DNA of 64,000 nt from Zunongwangia atlantica 22II14-10F7 (GTDB taxonomy: Bacteria > Bacteroidota > Bacteroidia > Flavobacteriales > Flavobacteriaceae): assembly GCF_002094855.1 (NCBI RefSeq), contig NZ_ARYN01000007.1, positions 62,001 to 126,000 on the forward strand, in the 5' to 3' direction. The notes beneath the pieces are model-generated. The model saw nothing but the letters and a program-made list of their open reading frames with translations, searched no databases and was not told the origin of the DNA. Position 1 is the first letter of the stretch. Every line of letters starts with the position of its first letter. Of this stretch, positions 9,109-18,797 are shown in pieces. The translations under genes were made by a program, and so were the position numbers.

Positions 9109-9517
9109 AAGTTAAGAATGCAATATTTAAGTGTGTACAAGTGTTAAAATTGTGTGTTTTAATGAATATAATTTATAGCTAAAAGGTTTTTTTATAACAA
9201 TTGTATTAATGAATTCTAAATAATTAGTGATTTTTGAATATTTCATTTATGAACTATTAAATGTTATGTAGTTTTTGTTAATAAGCTCATAAATTTTACT
9301 AGCTAATTCGTTTTAGCTATTTTGAGGGGCGATTTTTAACACAAATTATTTATCTTACACCTAAGAGTTAGTGTTTTTTTAATCTATTGGAGAGTAATGA
9401 CTTCATAATTATAATTTTTTTCAATTTCAAATCGTGAAATATTTTTGAGTGTAACCAATGTTTTGGAGGGCGTGAAATGGGATTGTTTTCTGAAATTTAT
9501 TTATTCTTATAATAAAA
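9109..9517. other. Intergenic region between the two sus operons
   Basis: About 400 bp without a credible gene on either strand. It is very AT-rich and should contain the promoter of the first susC, but I could not find a convincing TTTG/TANNTTTG pair. I see no repeat or RNA structure beyond the features listed at its two ends. Confidence 0.6.
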
Positions 9518-9546
9518 AAAGCCTCCTGATTAACTCAGGAGGCTTT
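9518..9546 (-). terminator. Terminator after the second sus operon
   Basis: A perfect 12-bp stem rich in G+C at its centre (9518-9529 with 9535-9546) closes a 5-nt loop. A run of seven A upstream on the plus strand becomes the T tract on the minus strand. It ends the susC-susD-lipoprotein operon. Confidence 0.88.
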
Positions 9547-9566
9547 GCTTTAGCATGAAGGTTTTA

Positions 9567-10298
9567 TTATTCTTCGTCCTCGGGTTCTATGATTATAATC
9601 GTAGACTCTTGAGCACTGCTTAAATCACCACTGTAAGCAGCGAATCTATAGTAAAGTGTGTCATTTACTGCCAAATTTAAATCGGAGTAATTAGTGTCAC
9701 TTAAAGCTATTTCACCTTCTCCTGATTCTGGAAAGTCGGAAATATTATTAGTGATATATGTTCCGTTGGCATTTCTTTTAAGGTAAACATTCACGCTGTC
9801 GATACTAGCGCTATTTGTAAATATTGAATACCCAAGACTAGCATTATCAATAGAGTCTAATTCTATAGTAGCGATATTGTCATCACTTATACTAATTGCT
9901 TCCTCTACGCCAATAGTAAAAGTATCTGCAGAGGTGTTGCCATTAGAATATGTAGTCTCTAACGTAAGAGGATAATCCGTTGAAGTTTCATCATCTTCTA
10001 AAGTGAAGCTTCCAAGAACTGATGAATTAAAGCTTGCCGAATTTTCAGAAATCGTAGCGGTTCCTATGCTTTGACCATCCTGAAGTAACTCCATACTTTC
10101 TGCAGTTACTCCGTTTTGAGTAAAGATATCAATGTTTAAGGTTTCATTGTTATCAAAAACACTAAGATTTTGATCGGTTAAGTATGCATAACCACCTAGA
10201 TCTACAGTTTCATTGTTGAAGCTATCGTCATCGTCGCAAGAAGTCAAGACCCCTGCCGATAAAATAGCTATGCCTATATATTTTAATGTTTTTATCAT
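9567..10298 (-). CDS. Sus-operon outer-membrane lipoprotein, unknown family
   Basis: This 243-residue lipoprotein has a type II signal peptide ending in LTSC (Cys at 21). It is followed at once by four Asp residues, an acidic stretch of the kind known to direct Bacteroidota lipoproteins to the cell surface. The mature protein is rich in Ser, Thr, Asn and Asp and looks like two or three beta-sandwich repeats, similar in style to SusE/SusF accessory binding proteins. It is the third gene of the susC-susD operon, 18 bp after susD, so a role in holding the same substrate is likely. Sequence alone does not identify the ligand. Confidence 0.75.
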   Translation of the reverse strand: MIKTLKYIGIAILSAGVLTSCDDDDSFNNETVDLGGYAYLTDQNLSVFDNNETLNIDIFTQNGVTAESMELLQDGQSIGTATISENSASFNSSVLGSFTLEDDETSTDYPLTLETTYSNGNTSADTFTIGVEEAISISDDNIATIELDSIDNASLGYSIFTNSASIDSVNVYLKRNANGTYITNNISDFPESGEGEIALSDTNYSDLNLAVNDTLYYRFAAYSGDLSSAQESTIIIIEPEDEE

Positions 10299-10316
10299 TT
10301 CTCTAATATTTTGAAT

Positions 10317-11741
10317 TTAATTTACATCCCAGAATAGAGGAGTTTGCTGTGAATCACCGCCAATCGCATCTGATGCGGCTTCGTAATTTGCAGAGTTAAG
10401 ATTTTGCTCTCTAATTGGGTATGTGAATCTTAAAGGTATTGGGTTCTCGGTTACAGTTGGGATATTCAGAGTAGGAGCATCGAATTTTCTCCATACATAC
10501 CATCCTTGAAAAGCATTGTCAAACATTGCAATCCAGAATTGTTGAGCAACTATTTCTTCCCAGTTGCTAGAGGAATAAGCAACGTCTGATTGTGCTAAGT
10601 AAGCATCAACGCCCTCTGTAGACCCTAACCAATATTCAAATGAAGCAGATATTGCATTTTCGTAATGTTCTTCGGGATTAGTAACTCCTCCTATATTACG
10701 TGCTGCAGCTTCAGTTAGTAAAAATTCTACTTCAGTATAATCCATAAGGATTCCCGTGTGAGTTGGTTCTCTAAATTCAGATCCAATATGTGTGTATTGA
10801 GAGAATGAATTTGAAGCTCCATAAGTTCCACCACTAAATGTACCTTCACCTAAATTTTCGTCAAAATATACAGTTCTTCTAGGGTCTTCTAGATCATTCA
10901 TGTAGTCTACAATCGTGTTAGCAGCTACATAATCTGATCTACCACTTTGAACCAAATCTTCCCATAACGGGTTTGTGTTAGGTGGGGAATCTAAGTAAGT
11001 AAATAATGCATTATCTTCATTAGAAGTCATTACCCCGTTAGCAACTGCTGCCGTAATTGCAGAGTTGGCAAGATCTGGGTTGGATTCTGTAAGCCTCATT
11101 CCTAATCTTAACAATAAAGAGTTAGAGAATTTTTGCCATTTACCCATGTCGCCATCAAATATTAGATCCTGTCCTGTAAATCCAGATCCTGAAAAATCAT
11201 CATTGATTTCTGTTAAGTCTGTGATTAATTGTTCGTAAATGCTAAGTGCATCGTCATATACAGGTAGATTATTTTCGGTGTCTAATGCTTCTGTATATGG
11301 TACATCTCCAAAAGTATCTACAAGATATTGCCAAGTGTATACTTCTAAAACCTTAATCTGTGCTAACCTAGCTTGTACTTCATCTTCAGGAAGTAATTCT
11401 TCATTAGCTTCAACAGTCATAGCTGCATCTTGTAGGTCGATTAAAACATCTCTATATAAAATAAGAAAATGACTTTCTGGGATGTTTCTATCTGTTAAGT
11501 TGAAATTAGGCTCCTGTGTGTAAGTAGTAGATGTTAAATACTGACTTACAAATCTAAATATGTTTCTGTTTACATTTAGGTTAGTTACCTGATCCATTAA
11601 TTCTTTAGATGCGCTTGAAAATAAGAATGAAGCAGGTACATCTGAAGGATCTTTAGGGTTTTCGTTCATTCGTTCATACTTGTCGTCACTACAACTAAAA
11701 AGTACAACTACTGATAATATAGATAATATATATTTTTTCAT
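10317..11741 (-). CDS. SusD/RagB-type nutrient-binding surface lipoprotein
   Basis: This 474-residue SusD-like lipoprotein has a signal peptide ending in LFSC (Cys at 17) and the acidic export-type residues SDD directly after it. The helical body contains the SusD-type region around LEVYTWQYLVDTFGDVPY (near residue 140) and a C-terminal tryptophan-rich part. It lies 12 bp downstream of its susC and 18 bp upstream of a further lipoprotein gene. The two SusD proteins in the window are related only distantly by eye, so the two operons probably import different substrates. Confidence 0.9.
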   Translation of the reverse strand: MKKYILSILSVVVLFSCSDDKYERMNENPKDPSDVPASFLFSSASKELMDQVTNLNVNRNIFRFVSQYLTSTTYTQEPNFNLTDRNIPESHFLILYRDVLIDLQDAAMTVEANEELLPEDEVQARLAQIKVLEVYTWQYLVDTFGDVPYTEALDTENNLPVYDDALSIYEQLITDLTEINDDFSGSGFTGQDLIFDGDMGKWQKFSNSLLLRLGMRLTESNPDLANSAITAAVANGVMTSNEDNALFTYLDSPPNTNPLWEDLVQSGRSDYVAANTIVDYMNDLEDPRRTVYFDENLGEGTFSGGTYGASNSFSQYTHIGSEFREPTHTGILMDYTEVEFLLTEAAARNIGGVTNPEEHYENAISASFEYWLGSTEGVDAYLAQSDVAYSSSNWEEIVAQQFWIAMFDNAFQGWYVWRKFDAPTLNIPTVTENPIPLRFTYPIREQNLNSANYEAASDAIGGDSQQTPLFWDVN

Positions 11742-11753
11742 TTTGTTTTCGTA

Positions 11754-14700
11754 TTAAAAGTTAAGCTTAAGACTAGCACCAACTTCTCTTAATCCAGGGT
11801 ATGCTCCAGATTGGTAACCCTGAACATTACCTGAACTTAGTCCAGCTTCTGGGTCAGAATAAGGCATTTCTTTGTGGATTATCCATAAGTTTCTACCTAT
11901 TAAGGAAATAGAAGCGTTTGTTAGCGGAGTGCTACCAATGATCTTTTCGCCAAAATTATAGGTTAAGTTAACTTCTCTTAATTTAACAAAAGATGCGTCG
12001 TAAACATGTCCTGCGTTAGCATCATTTGTGTATCCATAAGGACTATCATTTGAATTTTGGAAAGGAATTCTTGTGGTGTTAGGTTGACCACTTTCTGTAA
12101 CTCCAGGAAGTACTACACCACCACCATTTGAAAGATAGTTTCTCTTAGGGTTGCCAAGATCGTTATTTCCAGCAGTTTCTGGATAAAGACCTGTTGCCAT
12201 TCCATACCATGTGTCTAGAGAAAATATATCTCCACCTTTTTGAGCGTCTACCAGGAAGCTTAAACTAAGGTTTTTATACTTAAAGGTGTTTTGGATACCT
12301 CCAATCCAGTCTGGTTGAACATTACCTATAATTTCGTTATTGGTATCAGAGGTTAAATAATAACCATCAGCTCCAACAATTCTATTTCCGGCATCGTCAT
12401 ATATATAATCTGTACCTCTAATTGCTCCGTATGGTTGTCCCGGGCTTGCATCGATAGTGATACCTCCTTGAAGAGATGCTAAAGGTAAATTATTAAGACT
12501 TTCGTCTAATTCGATAACTTCACTACGGTTTCTAGTCCAGTTAGCTGTGATGTTCCAGGTGAAGTTTTCAGTTTGAATAGGAGTACCTCGCAATTGAACT
12601 TCCCATCCCTTATTTTCTAGAGAACCAGCATTTCTTACTGTAGTACTAAATCCTGTAGCATTAGAAATATCTACCGGAGTAATCAAATCTTCAGTTGTGC
12701 TGTTATAATAAGTAACATCAAAACCTAATCTTCTTTTGAAGAAATCTGCTTCTAAACCAAATTCATAAGCTTTAGATCTTTCAGGCTTAAGGTTTGCATT
12801 ATTAATAGAAGAGATATTACTAGCCATGGCAGCATCTCCATAAGGGTTAAGTAGGCTGTAATATTGTGCAATTCTATAAGGATCTGTGTCAGCTCCAACT
12901 TCAGCGTAGTTTGCTCTTAATTTTGTGAAGTTTAACCAATCTACATCAATTAGGCTTGAAAGAATAATGTTTCCAGAAATTGATGGGTAATAATAGGTAT
13001 TGTTATCAGAAGGAAGAGTAGAAGAACGGTCTCTTCTTATAGTTCCTTCCAAGTAATAAGTGTTTTTGTATCCAACACTCGCTCTAGCATAGATACCATC
13101 AACTAATTTATCAGCCGCGTATTCGTCTGGAGCTAGTAAAGGTGATGAAGTATTTGAAAGAGCGTATAATCCTGGAACTCTTAATCCTCCGTTAGTTGAT
13201 GCGAAGATGTTATTCCATTCTTGTCTCCTTAAGTTCCAACCAATATTACCGTCAATATTAAAATCTTCTCCTAGATCTTTGTTGAAATTCAAGATAAGAT
13301 CATAGTTGTATTCAGCTTGTCTGTTGTTATATCTGGTATATCCAGAAACACCGCTACTACCAACATTTCTTCTTTCTTCTCTTAGTTCGTCATAAGTATC
13401 AAAAGTGAATCGTCCTAATACACTAAAAACATCACTTATCTCATAGTTTAAGTTAAAACTACCTAAATATCTATTTCTGGTATCTGTCTGGAAATTTTCA
13501 TAACGAGTCCAATATGGATTATCAGAGTATATTGGAGAAAGATTGTTAATTCCGTTTGGATTCCAGGTGATATTCTGTCTTGTAGCAAAATAAGCACGTT
13601 CTTGTTCTTTTAGGTCTATATTAGTTTGCCACCATTGACGGAATTGTTGCATTGGGTTTTCTGAATCATATCCAGTACCATATCTACCTTTACCATCTGT
13701 CTTTATGTAGGTAATGTTAGTTGAGGCTGTAAGATTTTCAACAATATCCTGGCTTGCGCTAAACTTAACAGTGTTACGTTTTATAGAACTATTAGGAAGG
13801 TTGCCATCCTGATCGAAATTGGTAACGCTAAGTCTGAATGTGTTAGTTTCACCACCTCCATCAATTGCGAAAGAGTTAATTGCTGTGGTTCCTGTTTTCC
13901 AGAAACTATTTGGGTCATTTTCTCCTGCAGTCCAAGGTGTAGCTTGTTGGTATGTGTCTAATTGTGGGTAAATAGAGTTCCACTGGTATATCATTCTGTT
14001 CGGGTCGAAAGCTGCACCAAAAGATGCATCTTCAGTAAATGGAGTGGTTTCATCTATTACTCCGTCACCATTAACATCTGCAGTGTTAAAAAATCCATCA
14101 GAAGAACTATAAAATGGCCCGTAACCAGCACCATATTGTTTTTGGTATTTAGGTAAAGTGTTGTCGTTAACTTCAGAAACCATTATAGTTGAGTTAATAG
14201 AAACACCAATTCCTTTTTGTTTTTGTCCCTTTTTAGTTTCGATAATAATCGCACCATTGGAAGCTCTAGATCCGTATAAAGCAGATGCGGCAGCACCTTT
14301 TAGTACGTTAATAGATTTAATATCTGCAGGGTTAATATCTGTAGCTGCATTTCCATAATCATATCCACCTCTACCACCTTGTTGATCTGAAGTGTTGTTG
14401 TTGGAGTTGTCTATAATAATTCCATCTACAACATAAAGAGCTTGGTTAGATCCGGTTAATGAGGAATAACCTCTAATAACAGTATTGGAAGAACCACCCA
14501 TTGTTCCAGAAGGTTTTACTTGTAAACCTGAAACTTTACCTTGAAGTGAATTTACAAAGTTAGCTTGAGGAACATCTGAAACTTCGTTACCTGCTACCTC
14601 CTGAGTGGCATAACCTAAAGACTTCTTCTCTCTCTCAATACCTAGAGCGGTTACTACTACTTCGTCTAGTTGTGCAGAATCTGTTTTTAGAGTAACATCA

Positions 14701-14972
14701 ATGTTGTCATTGTTAGTAACGGTAAACTCTATTGTTTCCATTCCTATAAAAGAAAAAGCAAGTATATCACCATTACTGGCGGTAATGGAATAATTACCGT
14801 CAAAATCAGTTTGGGTTCCGGTGTTTGTGCCTTTAACAAGGACAGTAACCCCTGGTAGGGGGATTCCATCTTCATCGGTGACATTACCCGAAACAGTTTT
14901 TTCTTGCGCAAACGAGATGTGCGCAACTAACACTAAGAGTAGTGTTAGAATACTACTTAGATTTGTTTTCAT
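11754..14972 (-). CDS. SusC/RagA-type TonB-linked outer membrane transporter
   Basis: I place the start at 14972 (MKTNLSS), giving 1072 residues, because it begins a normal signal peptide ending near SFAQ; an extra ten residues upstream would precede it. The order is beta-sandwich domain (GIPLPGVTVLVKG), LDEVVVTALG linker, plug with the canonical YVVDGIIID and YGSRASNGAIIIETKKG, and then the barrel. All elements of a standard SusC are present, unlike the shortened plug of the first SusC. It is the first gene of a three-gene operon. The upstream 36 nt are shared with the other susC. The imported substrate is unknown. Confidence 0.95.
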   Translation of the reverse strand: MKTNLSSILTLLLVLVAHISFAQEKTVSGNVTDEDGIPLPGVTVLVKGTNTGTQTDFDGNYSITASNGDILAFSFIGMETIEFTVTNNDNIDVTLKTDSAQLDEVVVTALGIEREKKSLGYATQEVAGNEVSDVPQANFVNSLQGKVSGLQVKPSGTMGGSSNTVIRGYSSLTGSNQALYVVDGIIIDNSNNNTSDQQGGRGGYDYGNAATDINPADIKSINVLKGAAASALYGSRASNGAIIIETKKGQKQKGIGVSINSTIMVSEVNDNTLPKYQKQYGAGYGPFYSSSDGFFNTADVNGDGVIDETTPFTEDASFGAAFDPNRMIYQWNSIYPQLDTYQQATPWTAGENDPNSFWKTGTTAINSFAIDGGGETNTFRLSVTNFDQDGNLPNSSIKRNTVKFSASQDIVENLTASTNITYIKTDGKGRYGTGYDSENPMQQFRQWWQTNIDLKEQERAYFATRQNITWNPNGINNLSPIYSDNPYWTRYENFQTDTRNRYLGSFNLNYEISDVFSVLGRFTFDTYDELREERRNVGSSGVSGYTRYNNRQAEYNYDLILNFNKDLGEDFNIDGNIGWNLRRQEWNNIFASTNGGLRVPGLYALSNTSSPLLAPDEYAADKLVDGIYARASVGYKNTYYLEGTIRRDRSSTLPSDNNTYYYPSISGNIILSSLIDVDWLNFTKLRANYAEVGADTDPYRIAQYYSLLNPYGDAAMASNISSINNANLKPERSKAYEFGLEADFFKRRLGFDVTYYNSTTEDLITPVDISNATGFSTTVRNAGSLENKGWEVQLRGTPIQTENFTWNITANWTRNRSEVIELDESLNNLPLASLQGGITIDASPGQPYGAIRGTDYIYDDAGNRIVGADGYYLTSDTNNEIIGNVQPDWIGGIQNTFKYKNLSLSFLVDAQKGGDIFSLDTWYGMATGLYPETAGNNDLGNPKRNYLSNGGGVVLPGVTESGQPNTTRIPFQNSNDSPYGYTNDANAGHVYDASFVKLREVNLTYNFGEKIIGSTPLTNASISLIGRNLWIIHKEMPYSDPEAGLSSGNVQGYQSGAYPGLREVGASLKLNF

Positions 14973-14979
14973 TTTGAAT

Positions 14980-15015
14980 TTGTTTGAATTAGCCAGTGTC
15001 AAAAGTGATAATAAA
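14980..15015 (-). promoter_or_regulatory. Conserved susC leader, copy 2
   Basis: This segment matches 9074-9108 at about 32 of 36 aligned positions, including GGCTAATTCAAACAA on the minus strand. The flanking sequences differ, so conservation is limited to this block. It lies 7 nt before the ATG and is therefore probably transcribed. Confidence 0.6.
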
Positions 15016-15260
15016 TGACTAGGAATTCAAACCTCGAAGGCAAGGTATACGGCTCTGTAGTTTGGTTTTGTGTTAATTTTCTTGCCTATCTGTTTGATTG
15101 CTAGAGTGCAGGGAAAGGATGTTAAAATTTGTTAGTTTTTGAATAATTAACAATTGCAATATTTATTTTTAGATTTTTATAACATTTATTTTAACATTTG
15201 AGTGTGTTTTATAAGATAAGTGTAAGAAATTCAATGTCTTTTTATTTTTTACTCTAACTG
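15016..15260. other. Divergent intergenic region, susC and rpsL
   Basis: AT-rich spacer between the minus-strand susC operon and the plus-strand ribosomal cluster, with no gene. The rpsL promoter lies at its right end. A convincing minus-strand promoter for susC was not found. Confidence 0.6.
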
Positions 15261-15291
15261 TTTGAATACTTGAAATTTATTTCTACCTTTG
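15261..15291 (+). promoter_or_regulatory. Promoter of the rpsL ribosomal cluster
   Basis: TTTG at 15261-15264 and TACCTTTG at 15284-15291 are separated by 19 nt. This is an exact fit to the Bacteroidota primary-sigma promoter (TTTG, 19-20 nt, TANNTTTG). Transcription should begin near 15297, giving a leader of about 48 nt that could form a weak hairpin just after the start. Confidence 0.85.
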
Positions 15292-15344
15292 CGCACCTTT
15301 TTTAAAGAAGGTGGTTTAAATTAATAATTATTGTAAAAGAAATT

Positions 15345-15719
15345 ATGCCAACAATTTCACAATTAGTACGAAAAGGAAGAGCCAAGATAACTAAGAAGAG
15401 TAAATCGGCTGCTTTAGATTCGTGCCCTCAAAGAAGGGGTGTTTGTACTCGTGTGTACACAACTACTCCTAAGAAGCCAAACTCTGCTATGAGAAAAGTA
15501 GCTAGGGTTAGGTTGACAAACGGTAAGGAGGTTAACGCCTACATACCAGGTGAAGGACACAATCTACAAGAGCACTCGATAGTATTAGTTAGAGGCGGAA
15601 GGGTAAAAGATTTACCAGGTGTAAGGTATCACATTGTTCGTGGTGCTTTAGATACGGCTGGTGTTGAGGGTAGAACTCAGCGTCGATCTAAGTACGGTGC
15701 AAAACGCCCTAAGAAGTAA
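15345..15719 (+). CDS. rpsL: 30S ribosomal protein S12
   Basis: This 124-residue protein is S12, which lines the decoding centre of the small subunit. The family blocks [19 protein letters not shown] and [10 protein letters not shown] are all present. Lys43 in PKKPNS and the lysine of RVKDLPG, both sites of streptomycin-resistance mutations in other bacteria, are the wild-type residues. It is the first gene of the translation cluster, 54 nt downstream of a consensus promoter, with no Shine-Dalgarno sequence before its ATG. Length is normal. Confidence 0.99.
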   Translation: MPTISQLVRKGRAKITKKSKSAALDSCPQRRGVCTRVYTTTPKKPNSAMRKVARVRLTNGKEVNAYIPGEGHNLQEHSIVLVRGGRVKDLPGVRYHIVRGALDTAGVEGRTQRRSKYGAKRPKK

Positions 15720-15745
15720 TTTATTAAACTTTTTAATGTAAAGAA

Positions 15746-16222
15746 ATGAGAAAAAGACAGGCTAAGAAAAGACCACTTTTGCCAGATCCTAAGTTTAATG
15801 ATCAACTTGTTACGCGTTTTGTTAACATGATGATGTGGGATGGTAAAAAATCTATTGCCTTTAAAATCTTTTACGATGCTATTGCTATCGTAGAGGAGAA
15901 GAAACAAGATGAGGAGAAAACAGCTTTAGAGATCTGGAAAGATGCTCTTTCAAATGTTATGCCTCATGTTGAAGTTAGAAGTAGAAGGGTTGGAGGTGCA
16001 ACTTTCCAAATTCCAATGCAAATTAGACCAGATAGAAAGGTTTCTACTGCAATGAAATGGCTAATTAGTTTTGCTCGTAAGAGAAATGAAAAAACTATGG
16101 CCGCTAAATTGGCTGCAGAAGTTTTAGCTGCTGCTAAGGAAGAAGGTGCTGCTGTTAAGAAAAGAGTAGATACTCACAAAATGGCAGAAGCGAATAAAGC
16201 ATTCTCTCACTTTAGATTCTAA
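15746..16222 (+). CDS. rpsG: 30S ribosomal protein S7
   Basis: This 158-residue protein is S7, which organises the head of the 30S subunit by binding the 3' major domain of 16S rRNA. The N-terminal MRKRQAKKR and the region around [16 protein letters not shown] are typical, as is the C-terminal [14 protein letters not shown]. It lies 26 bp after rpsL and 5 bp before fusA, in the usual str-operon order. In E. coli S7 represses its own operon; I see no clear equivalent site in the rpsL-rpsG gap. Confidence 0.99.
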   Translation: MRKRQAKKRPLLPDPKFNDQLVTRFVNMMMWDGKKSIAFKIFYDAIAIVEEKKQDEEKTALEIWKDALSNVMPHVEVRSRRVGGATFQIPMQIRPDRKVSTAMKWLISFARKRNEKTMAAKLAAEVLAAAKEEGAAVKKRVDTHKMAEANKAFSHFRF

Positions 16223-16227
16223 ATAAA

Positions 16228-18339
16228 ATGGCACAAAGAGATTTAAAATTTACAAGAAATATAGGTATTGCTGCTCATATTGATGCTGGTAAAACAACAA
16301 CAACAGAGCGTATCCTTTATTATACAGGTATCAGTCACAAAATTGGAGAAGTTCATGATGGTGCTGCTACGATGGACTGGATGGAGCAAGAGCAGGAGCG
16401 TGGAATCACAATTACATCTGCTGCTACACATTGTACATGGCCATACAATGGTCACGAGTACACTGTGAATATCATTGATACTCCTGGTCACGTTGATTTT
16501 ACAGTTGAAGTTGAGCGTTCACTTCGTGTTTTAGATGGTGTGGTAGCTTTGTTTTCAGCGGTAGATGGTGTAGAGCCGCAGTCTGAAACTGTGTGGAGAC
16601 AGGCAGATAAATATCGTGTTCCTAGATTAGGTTTTGTTAATAAAATGGACCGTCAGGGATCAGATTTTTTTAACGTTTGTCGTCAGGTAAGAGAGATGTT
16701 AGGTGGTAATCCTGTTCCATTACAAGTTCCGATTGGGGAAGAGATGGATTTTAAAGGGGTTGTGGATCTAATTTCTAAGAAAGCAATTATCTGGAATGAA
16801 GAGGATATGGGTATGACTTATGAGACTATCGATATTCCTGAAGAGTTACAGGCTGATGTAGATAAATATAGAGCAGAACTTGTTGAGGCTGTGGCGGAAT
16901 ATGATGAGGCTTTAATGGAGAAATTCTTTGAAGATGAAGATTCTATCACTGAAGATGAAATTATAGCTGCTTTGAAAGCTGCAACTTGTGATATGTCTAT
17001 CATTCCAATGATGTGTGGTTCTGCATTTAAAAATAAAGGAGTTCAAGCTATGCTTGATGCGGTAATGAGATACTTGCCTTCTCCTGTAGATGTAGATGCA
17101 ATTGTTGGAGAGAATCCAGATACCGGAGAAGAAGAAAGTCGTAAGCCTAATGTTGAATCTCCATTCTCAGCTTTAGCTTTTAAAATTGCTACAGATCCTT
17201 TCGTTGGTCGTTTAGCATTTTTTAGAGTTTATTCTGGTACTTTAGATGCAGGTTCTTATGTGCTTAATGTTCGTTCTGGTAAGAAAGAGCGTATTTCGAG
17301 AATTTATCAAATGCACTCTAATAAACAAGAGCCTATCGATAAGATCGAGGCTGGAGATATTGGAGCGGCTGTAGGATTTAAGGATATAAAAACGGGTGAT
17401 ACTTTAACAGATGTAGATAAGCCAATTATTCTTGAGTCAATGTCTTTCCCAGAGCCTGTAATTGGTATTGCGGTAGAGCCTAAGACAAAGGCAGATGTTG
17501 ATAAGATGGGTATGGCTTTAGCTAAGCTTGCTGAAGAAGATCCTACTTTCCAGGTTAAAACTGATGAGATTTCAGGACAGACTGTAATTTCAGGAATGGG
17601 AGAGCTTCATATCGAAATTCTTGTTGATCGTTTAAAGAGGGAATTTAAAGTAGAAGTTAATGAAGGTCAGCCTCAGGTAGAATATAAAGAAACTGTTACT
17701 AGAGCTGCAGAGCACAGAGAGGTTTATAAGAAGCAATCTGGTGGTCGTGGTAAGTTTGCAGATATCGTATTTGAAATGGGGCCAGTAGATGAAAGTTTTG
17801 AAGGTAAAGGTCTTCAATTCGTTGATGAGATTAAAGGAGGTCGTATTCCTAAAGAATTTATTCCTTCTGTGGAAAAAGGATTTAAGGAAGCTATGAAAAA
17901 TGGTCCTTTAGCTGGATTCCAGGTGGATACTTTAAAAGTGACTCTTAAGGATGGATCTTTCCACCCTGTGGATTCTGATCAATTGTCTTTCGAATTGGCT
18001 GCTAAAATGGGATTCAAGGCTGCTGCTAAAAAAGCTGGAGCTGTTATTCTTGAGCCAATTATGAAAATGGAAGTTGTAACTCCGGAGGAAAACATGGGAG
18101 ATATTGTAGGTGACCTTAACAGAAGAAGAGGTCAGGTTAATAATATGTCTGATAGATCTGGAGCGAAAATTGTAAAAGCTGATGTTCCATTGGCAGAAAT
18201 GTTTGGATATGTTACCACATTAAGAACACTTTCTTCAGGTAGAGCAACTTCAACTATGGAATTCTCTCACTATGCTGAAACACCTTCTAATATATCTGAA
18301 GAGGTTATTAAAGCTGCTAAAGGGGGATCTAACGAATAA
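16228..18339 (+). CDS. fusA: Elongation factor G
   Basis: This 703-residue translational GTPase drives ribosomal translocation. The nucleotide-binding motifs are AHIDAGKTT at residues 17-25, [10 protein letters not shown] around 57-66 (switch I), DTPGH at 84-88 and NKMD at 138-141. Domains II to V follow, including [12 protein letters not shown] and the C-terminal domain ending near the family's normal length. It sits between rpsG and rpsJ in the str cluster. The gene for EF-Tu, which follows fusA in many bacteria, is absent here; rpsJ comes directly after. Confidence 0.99.
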   Translation: MAQRDLKFTRNIGIAAHIDAGKTTTTERILYYTGISHKIGEVHDGAATMDWMEQEQERGITITSAATHCTWPYNGHEYTVNIIDTPGHVDFTVEVERSLRVLDGVVALFSAVDGVEPQSETVWRQADKYRVPRLGFVNKMDRQGSDFFNVCRQVREMLGGNPVPLQVPIGEEMDFKGVVDLISKKAIIWNEEDMGMTYETIDIPEELQADVDKYRAELVEAVAEYDEALMEKFFEDEDSITEDEIIAALKAATCDMSIIPMMCGSAFKNKGVQAMLDAVMRYLPSPVDVDAIVGENPDTGEEESRKPNVESPFSALAFKIATDPFVGRLAFFRVYSGTLDAGSYVLNVRSGKKERISRIYQMHSNKQEPIDKIEAGDIGAAVGFKDIKTGDTLTDVDKPIILESMSFPEPVIGIAVEPKTKADVDKMGMALAKLAEEDPTFQVKTDEISGQTVISGMGELHIEILVDRLKREFKVEVNEGQPQVEYKETVTRAAEHREVYKKQSGGRGKFADIVFEMGPVDESFEGKGLQFVDEIKGGRIPKEFIPSVEKGFKEAMKNGPLAGFQVDTLKVTLKDGSFHPVDSDQLSFELAAKMGFKAAAKKAGAVILEPIMKMEVVTPEENMGDIVGDLNRRRGQVNNMSDRSGAKIVKADVPLAEMFGYVTTLRTLSSGRATSTMEFSHYAETPSNISEEVIKAAKGGSNE

Positions 18340-18349
18340 TTTTAGGGTA

Positions 18350-18655
18350 ATGAGTCAAAAAATCAGAATAAAATTAAAATCCTACGATCATAATTTAGTG
18401 GATAAATCTGCTGAGAAGATTGTAAAAACAGTTAAAACTACTGGTGCTGTTGTAACTGGTCCAATTCCACTTCCAACACACAAGAAAATATTTACTGTAT
18501 TAAGATCTCCTCACGTAAACAAGAAATCTAGAGAACAGTTTGAGCTAAGCTCTTACAAAAGATTGCTTGATATCTATAGTTCTTCTTCTAAAACTATTGA
18601 TGCTTTAATGAAATTAGAGCTTCCTAGTGGTGTAGAAGTTGAGATTAAAGTGTGA
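18350..18655 (+). CDS. rpsJ: 30S ribosomal protein S10
   Basis: I choose the ATG at 18350 ([14 protein letters not shown]), which gives the standard 101 residues. A longer frame running back into fusA has no S10-like sequence. The motifs [14 protein letters not shown] and [19 protein letters not shown] are diagnostic. S10 is in the 30S head and also serves as NusE in transcription antitermination. Eleven bp after fusA, it is the last gene before a 142-bp gap that contains a terminator-like hairpin, so it may be the end of the short str transcript. Confidence 0.98.
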   Translation: MSQKIRIKLKSYDHNLVDKSAEKIVKTVKTTGAVVTGPIPLPTHKKIFTVLRSPHVNKKSREQFELSSYKRLLDIYSSSSKTIDALMKLELPSGVEVEIKV

Positions 18656-18665
18656 TCATAAAAAG

Positions 18666-18769
18666 ACCTATTTAATTTTTTTAGATAGGTAAAATGTCCT
18701 AAGCGTTTCGCAAGGGAAAAACGGGAAAGATACATTCAGGACAGAAGTATTTTTCTGTCCTGTTTTTTT
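18666..18769 (+). promoter_or_regulatory. Structured leader / attenuator before rplC
   Basis: The gap between rpsJ and rplC contains three elements. A 10-bp hairpin at 18666-18675 with 18681-18690 comes first. TGTCCT at 18695-18700 can pair with AGGACA at 18738-18743. A 10-bp terminator stem at 18737-18746 with 18753-18762 is followed by seven T. The AGGACA is shared by the second and third pairings, which therefore exclude each other. This is the form of an attenuator, probably sensing a ribosomal protein of the downstream S10 cluster, although the ligand is an inference. Confidence 0.65.
18737..18769 (+). terminator. Intrinsic terminator between rpsJ and rplC
   Basis: A perfect 10-bp stem with a 6-nt loop precedes TTTTTTT at 18763-18769. 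It meets all criteria for an intrinsic terminator, yet lies inside the ribosomal gene run, so it is likely conditional. Confidence 0.8.
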
Positions 18770-18797
18770 AATAAATAAGTAATAATAAATAATAATT

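Noticed and set aside
16243-17817. Several antisense frames within fusA
   Set aside because: They are Ser- and Phe-rich reflections of the fusA codons; fusA itself is intact with all GTPase motifs.
18272-18349. Longer N terminus for S10
   Set aside because: These codons lie in the end of fusA read in another frame and have no S10 similarity.
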